Part shown: positions 60,418-64,000 of the stretch, one piece after another
Layout: each line of letters begins with the position of its first letter
Numbering within the stretch: position 1 is the first letter of the stretch
NCBI GenBank assembly: GCA_950022655.1
Contig: OX465580.1
Location: 121,317,016 to 121,381,015 of the forward strand
DNA from: Alentia gelatinosa
Taxonomy: Eukaryota; Annelida; Polychaeta; Phyllodocida; Polynoidae
Length of the DNA: 64,000 nt
Reading direction: 5' to 3'
Translations under genes and position numbers: made by a program
The notes under the pieces: model-generated
Told to the model about the DNA's origin: nothing
Database searches by the model: none
The model's input: the letters and a program-made list of their open reading frames with translations, nothing else

Positions 60418-61680
60418 ATGTTGACCAGAAGCGCTGTGGCGGCATCCGCACCCGCGGAGGCCGAGACAGACTCGGAAATAACGATACGGCAGCCGGCGGC
60501 CGAGAGCGACCATGTGGACTCGGTGTCTCAACAGGGTACGAGTGCAAGCGCACGGACTCGGGCTTCGCGCATCACAGCCCTGGAGGCCAACCTCGGAGGG
60601 GTCAGGACGGACGTGAACGAGGTAAAGACGGATGTCGGCGAAGTAAGGACGGATATGACGAAAATATCGCGCCAGATGGACGGCATGATGGACGCGATCA
60701 TGCAAATCTCCAGGCCGGCCTCGCGCCGGGCCAGCTCACGGGCTTCCTCAGCGGCCGAACAGACAAGAGACTGGGCCCAGGATCAAAACGAGCGCCTACT
60801 CCCCGCTCCCAGGGCACTCCGAGAGGCCTATACAACCGAGGAACACCTCCAGCGTGAATTCGGCCGTGAGGCCATGCGACACGACCGCACAACGGGTAAG
60901 AGCCTACTTTCTGATCGTAATGCCCGGAGGCCGACGGCGAAGCCGTACATGTTCATGGACAGAGATGGGGTGTACACGCTGCACCAGAAACTGGACCTAC
61001 GGTCGAGCCTCGGGCCTCTGGAGTATATTTCATGTTTTGTGGCCTTATTGAATGACGAACGCGCCTTGCACCCCGAGGACAAGGAGCATATGTTCAAGCA
61101 CCTATACCAGGTGACGGTTGACGCGCAGGCACAGCCGTGGGCCGGCGTCAGACGCTGGTCAAACTACGTTTTCGACCAGGTCGAGTCCGGCAGGATGCGG
61201 TGGTCGGATTACGGCCGGATACAGGAAGAACGTGTCCGGCTCGCGATGACCACTGCCCACACGTCTAACAACAGTCAAAACACGGAGACCGGACGTGCCC
61301 GGGGGAGCGAGGCCCCGTGCCTGGACTTCAATGGAGAGAGGGGGTGCCGCCACCGCAGCGACCACACCGAAGGGGGCATCCGGTGGTTGCACGTGTGCAC
61401 CTTTTGCGACTCAGTGGGCAGGAAGTGCGGTCACTCGGTGCACGCCTGCAACCGAAAGCTCACTTACGGCCACGGGTACGACAACACGGCGGCTCCCCCT
61501 GTACCCACACCACGGCGGGTACCACAGGCGGGGTATCAACTCCAGTCGACTACCAGCCGGCGGCAGCCCAGAGTGTGGTACACCAACCCCAGGCGAGTTA
61601 AAAAAACGGGCCGGCCGCGCCTCGTCTACTGGCCCGAAGCAAAGATGAAAGGGGGGCCGGCGGCACGGAGTGTTATGTAA
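60418..61680 (+). CDS. gag: DIRS-like Gag protein
   Basis: This intact 420-codon frame has its start in the context TAGTTATGTTG. Residues about 1-50 are Ala/Glu/Ser-rich. Residues about 52-95 form a likely coiled coil with a repeating 'VRTDVNEVKTDVGEVRTDM' pattern. The middle is a globular Gag core. A Cys/His module at about residues 301-345 starts CLDFN, with HVCTFC, KCGHS and HACNRK spaced as in the CxDFNxGxC...HxCxxC...HxxxxC motif of DIRS Gag proteins. The C-terminus is Arg/Pro-rich. The protein should bind RNA and package the element. Its last 79 bases overlap the RT frame, and an A7 run at 61600-61606 lies in the overlap. No stop or frameshift was found. Confidence 0.85.
   Translation: MLTRSAVAASAPAEAETDSEITIRQPAAESDHVDSVSQQGTSASARTRASRITALEANLGGVRTDVNEVKTDVGEVRTDMTKISRQMDGMMDAIMQISRPASRRASSRASSAAEQTRDWAQDQNERLLPAPRALREAYTTEEHLQREFGREAMRHDRTTGKSLLSDRNARRPTAKPYMFMDRDGVYTLHQKLDLRSSLGPLEYISCFVALLNDERALHPEDKEHMFKHLYQVTVDAQAQPWAGVRRWSNYVFDQVESGRMRWSDYGRIQEERVRLAMTTAHTSNNSQNTETGRARGSEAPCLDFNGERGCRHRSDHTEGGIRWLHVCTFCDSVGRKCGHSVHACNRKLTYGHGYDNTAAPPVPTPRRVPQAGYQLQSTTSRRQPRVWYTNPRRVKKTGRPRLVYWPEAKMKGGPAARSVM
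61600..61606 (+). promoter_or_regulatory. A7 run, candidate -1 frameshift site between Gag and RT
   Basis: In the Gag frame the run is read GTT AAA AAA ACG. In the -1 frame a TAA stop ends at 61601, so the RT frame becomes open exactly within this run. Slipping one base back here would fuse Gag to RT/RNase H. The heptamer is not the canonical X-XXY-YYZ arrangement, so efficiency is uncertain. Confidence 0.45.
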
Positions 61681-64000
61681 CAAAGCCGGCTCCCCCACGT
61701 GACGTCACCGATCACGTGACCCCCTCGGCACGTGGCCGAGGGGTAGCGATAAACAACAACAACGACAGGGGGAATACACTCCCGGAGGAGATACGCCCCT
61801 TTCTCCCGGCGGCGGTCGCCCCCGGCCCTGTGGAGGACGATGGTCTCAGTCGCTTGCCGAGTGTTAGTGTTAGTGCGCCGGGCCGAGATCAGGAATCTAA
61901 CACTCCCGACTTTAAAGCCCTTAGGGACGTCTGCGAAACAGGAGTCCACCGGGAGGGAGTGAGGACAGACCCGTTAGCCTTCAAGGAACATCGCCGGGAG
62001 ACATGGCCGGACTTCACGGCCGTGGGGCCCGCCAGGCACGCGGAGATATACCGAGCCGTGCGTGACACGGGAATCCCCAACGCACTCGGCGCTAGGGTCG
62101 AGGTGCCTTCCGACCTTAACCTACCTGCGTGGGAGCATTACCTAGGGCACGTGGAGGAGGCGCAGGAGCTCCTAGGCTTCCTGCGATACGGTTTCCCCCT
62201 GGGATACCTGGGACCGGAGAGTGATACCAGGGGGGTGGCCAACCACCCCAGCGCAACCTCTCACCCCGTGCAGGTAGAGAAGTTTCTGACAAAGGAGGCA
62301 GGCTTTACCAATATGATGGGCCCGTTCGCCGAACCGCCTTTTAGCCCGTGGTGTCACGTGTCGCCACTCATGACACGGGAAAAGCGTGGGACAGACGACC
62401 GGCGCATCATTACCGATATGACTTTCCCGCGGGAGTGCAGCGTGAACTCGTTCATCATTAAGAACTCGGTCTACGGACTGGAGCGAGAGCACGGCCTCCC
62501 AACGGTGGACGAGTTTGTGGCCAAACTCGTCAAGGCAGGCACGTCGGCCTACATGTCGTCCATCGACGTGTCGCGTGCCTACAAGAACTTTAGGTGCGAT
62601 CCCCTCGATTGGCCTCTGTTATGTTTCACGTGGGAGGGCGGGCACTACTGCGATACTGCAATGCCGTTTGGTGCCCGTGCCTCCTCCTACCACATGCAGT
62701 GTGTGGCGGAGGCCATCGTGGGGATACTGTCATCGAAGGGAGTCACGGCCGCGATGTACCTCGACGACCTCATCATCCTCTCCGAGGACCGAGGTAAGGC
62801 GGCCGTGGACTTCAGGATCGCGCGAGAGCTTTTTTCCGAATTGGGCCTCCCCGAGGCACGTGATAAAGCTCAGGAGCCAAGCCAGTCCGTCACGTGGTTG
62901 GGGATAGAGAAAGACGCCCGTACTATGACTCTATCGATCCCCACGGCCAAGCTGGAGGACATCCGTGGTCACGTGTCGGCCGTAGCGAGGCGCCGGACGT
63001 TGACAAAACGACAGCTCCAGTCGGTGCTCGGAAGGATATTACACGTGGCGAGGTGTATACATCCGGCACGGGCATTCGTCTCGAAGTTACTCGAGGCCCT
63101 CAGGGGGATGAGAGGATTCTACATGAACATCAATTCTGAGATGCGCCAGGACCTGGATTGGTTCGTGCAGTTTGCCCAGGGCTGGAACGGCCGCGCTCTC
63201 ATCCCTCGAGGCCCCCCGACGCGGAGGATCACAGTAGATGCCTGCCTGTCGGGCGTCGGAGGAACCGACGGCCGCTTCTCGTACTCCGGCCAGGTGTGCC
63301 CCGTCCTCGATCCCGTGGAGTGCATCTCGGAGCTCGAGGCCCTGAATACCATCTACGCACTCCACACATTCATCACCGACAGGGATCGGGGATCACGGAT
63401 TGAGGTGTTCTGTGATAACCTCGGCACAGTACAGACCCTCAATAGTGGGCGTGCCCGTAACCCAGTCCTGGCGGAGTGTGCCCGCCAGGCATGGATGGTG
63501 CAGGCACGTCTGCAGGTGGAACTCGTCTTCAGCCATATCCCCGGGGTGCAAAACGTCATCGCAGATGCCCTGAGTAGAGCCCATCTGTCGAGGACGGAAT
63601 ACGATAAGGCCACTTCCCTCATTCACCTTCATGAGTTGTACCCTATCGTACCATGTACCCATGCCTCTTTTGTACCCGTACTCCGTCTCTTCTGCAGATC
63701 GGGCGCTTCTCTTACTCCAGGCGAAGGCATCTGCGAGGCAGTCAGAGGCGCGTGCCCCAGGTACGCTCGCAAACCAGCGATCCGCAGTCACCACCTACCT
63801 GGCGTTCTGCAACCGGATGAGAACGGACCCCCGGGCACCGACCGTGAGCCTGATCACGTCTTACCTGGAATACGTGGCCGACCACGCCCCCTCGCCGGCC
63901 ACGGTCGCCAACCAGCTATCGCACATCCGGGCACACCTCCGACTGACGGGGGGAGACGTGCGGCCAACAGAGGATCACCGGGTGAAGCATGCCCTCGAGG
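61602..64000 (+). CDS. pol: DIRS-like reverse transcriptase / RNase H (3' end outside)
   Basis: The frame is open from 61602 to the window end. No ATG occurs before about 62311, so a frameshift from Gag or a non-ATG start is likely. Order: N-terminal DIRS-type region (LNLPAWEHYLGHVEEA, NHPSATSHPVQVE), then RT with SPLMTREKRGTDDRRII, SSIDVSRAYKNFR, MPFGARAS and the catalytic YLDD (about 62757-62768). RNase H follows from about 63220, with its acidic residues in place: TVDACLSGVGG, the Glu of ISELEALN, VFCDNLGTVQTLNSG and VIADALSRAH. After RNase H the frame stays open to the edge, overlapping the recombinase frame. A methyltransferase-like domain, found in some DIRS elements, is not seen here. 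The product copies the element's RNA into DNA. Confidence 0.88.
63574..64000 (+). CDS. Tyrosine recombinase N-terminal part (continues beyond window)
   Basis: The frame is open from 63574 to the edge, in the +1 frame relative to RT/RNase H, with ATG candidates at 63631 and 63661. After a short leader it reads as the helical core-binding domain of tyrosine recombinases: ANQRSAVTTYLAFC, then VSLITSYLEYVAD, ATVANQLSHIRAHLR and a final HRVKHALE. The catalytic R-H-R-Y residues would lie to the right of the window and cannot be checked. In DIRS elements this enzyme integrates a circular DNA intermediate in place of a DDE integrase. The position, overlapping the 3' part of RT/RNase H, fits. Confidence 0.82.

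Larger units (their letters stand above)
60120..64000 (+). mobile_element. DIRS-like tyrosine-recombinase retrotransposon, right-truncated by the window
   Basis: Sequence changes abruptly from AT-rich to GC-rich at about 60120, exactly where the neighbouring duplicated block stops matching its other copy; this is the probable left end. Three frames follow: Gag-like (60418-61680), RT/RNase H (open from 61602) and tyrosine recombinase (open from 63574). This content and the overlap of the last two are characteristic of DIRS-type elements rather than LTR or LINE elements. All frames are open as far as seen, so the copy is young and possibly active. Terminal repeats and the circle-junction region cannot be checked because the right end is outside. 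Confidence 0.88.

Noticed and set aside
60698..63794. Many minus-strand and alternate-frame open reading frames
   Set aside because: They are shadows of the GC-rich Gag, RT and recombinase frames; only the frames with domain motifs were kept.

Overview
The window looks like nuclear DNA of an invertebrate animal, most likely a protostome. It is AT-rich and intron-rich, with tiny coding exons separated by kilobases, a eukaryotic tRNA-Glu(CTC) gene with Pol III A and B boxes, many foldback/MITE-type repeats, microsatellites, and several classes of eukaryotic retroelement (RNase-H-bearing LINE, Penelope-like, DIRS-like tyrosine-recombinase retrotransposon). The species cannot be named from the sequence. 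No bacterial operon, CRISPR array or phage module was seen.

Left part (1-10.2 kb): mostly non-coding. It holds a tRNA-Glu gene whose 60-bp 5' flank is copied into the loop of a large nearby foldback (166-bp arms), plus several terminal-inverted-repeat elements.

Centre-left (10.25-23.7 kb): the most interesting locus, on the + strand. Five small exons with compatible splice phases form a secreted peptide precursor: signal peptide exon, 13-codon linker exon, propeptide exon ending in a Lys-Arg processing site that straddles the splice junction, then two alternative terminal exons 0.77 kb apart. Each terminal exon completes the same split codon, encodes an 8-cysteine inhibitor-cystine-knot peptide of the agatoxin-like neuropeptide type, ends in an amidation signal (G or GR before the stop) and has its own nearby poly(A) hexamer. 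The locus is read as a neuropeptide gene with a choice of terminal exon. Introns carry MITE-like elements.

Centre (28.8-34.6 kb): a broken LINE of the I/Nimb type on the - strand (zinc-knuckle ORF1; endonuclease, reverse transcriptase and RNase H in ORF2). Downstream lie a second signal-peptide exon (about 37.0 kb), and from 39 to 43 kb a dense cluster of foldback elements (three copies of one family, a nested pair, a LINE tail).

Right part (43-60 kb): more MITEs, GT and AT microsatellites, a 1-kb-spaced direct duplication around a Penelope-like fragment, a minisatellite, a disrupted single-exon leucine-rich-repeat membrane protein gene (- strand) and a diverged local duplication next to it.

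Right end (about 60.12-64 kb): an abrupt change to GC-rich sequence marks a young DIRS-like retrotransposon with an intact Gag-like ORF, an RT/RNase H frame reached by a -1 shift at an A7 run, and a tyrosine recombinase frame that overlaps the RT/RNase H frame up to the window edge.
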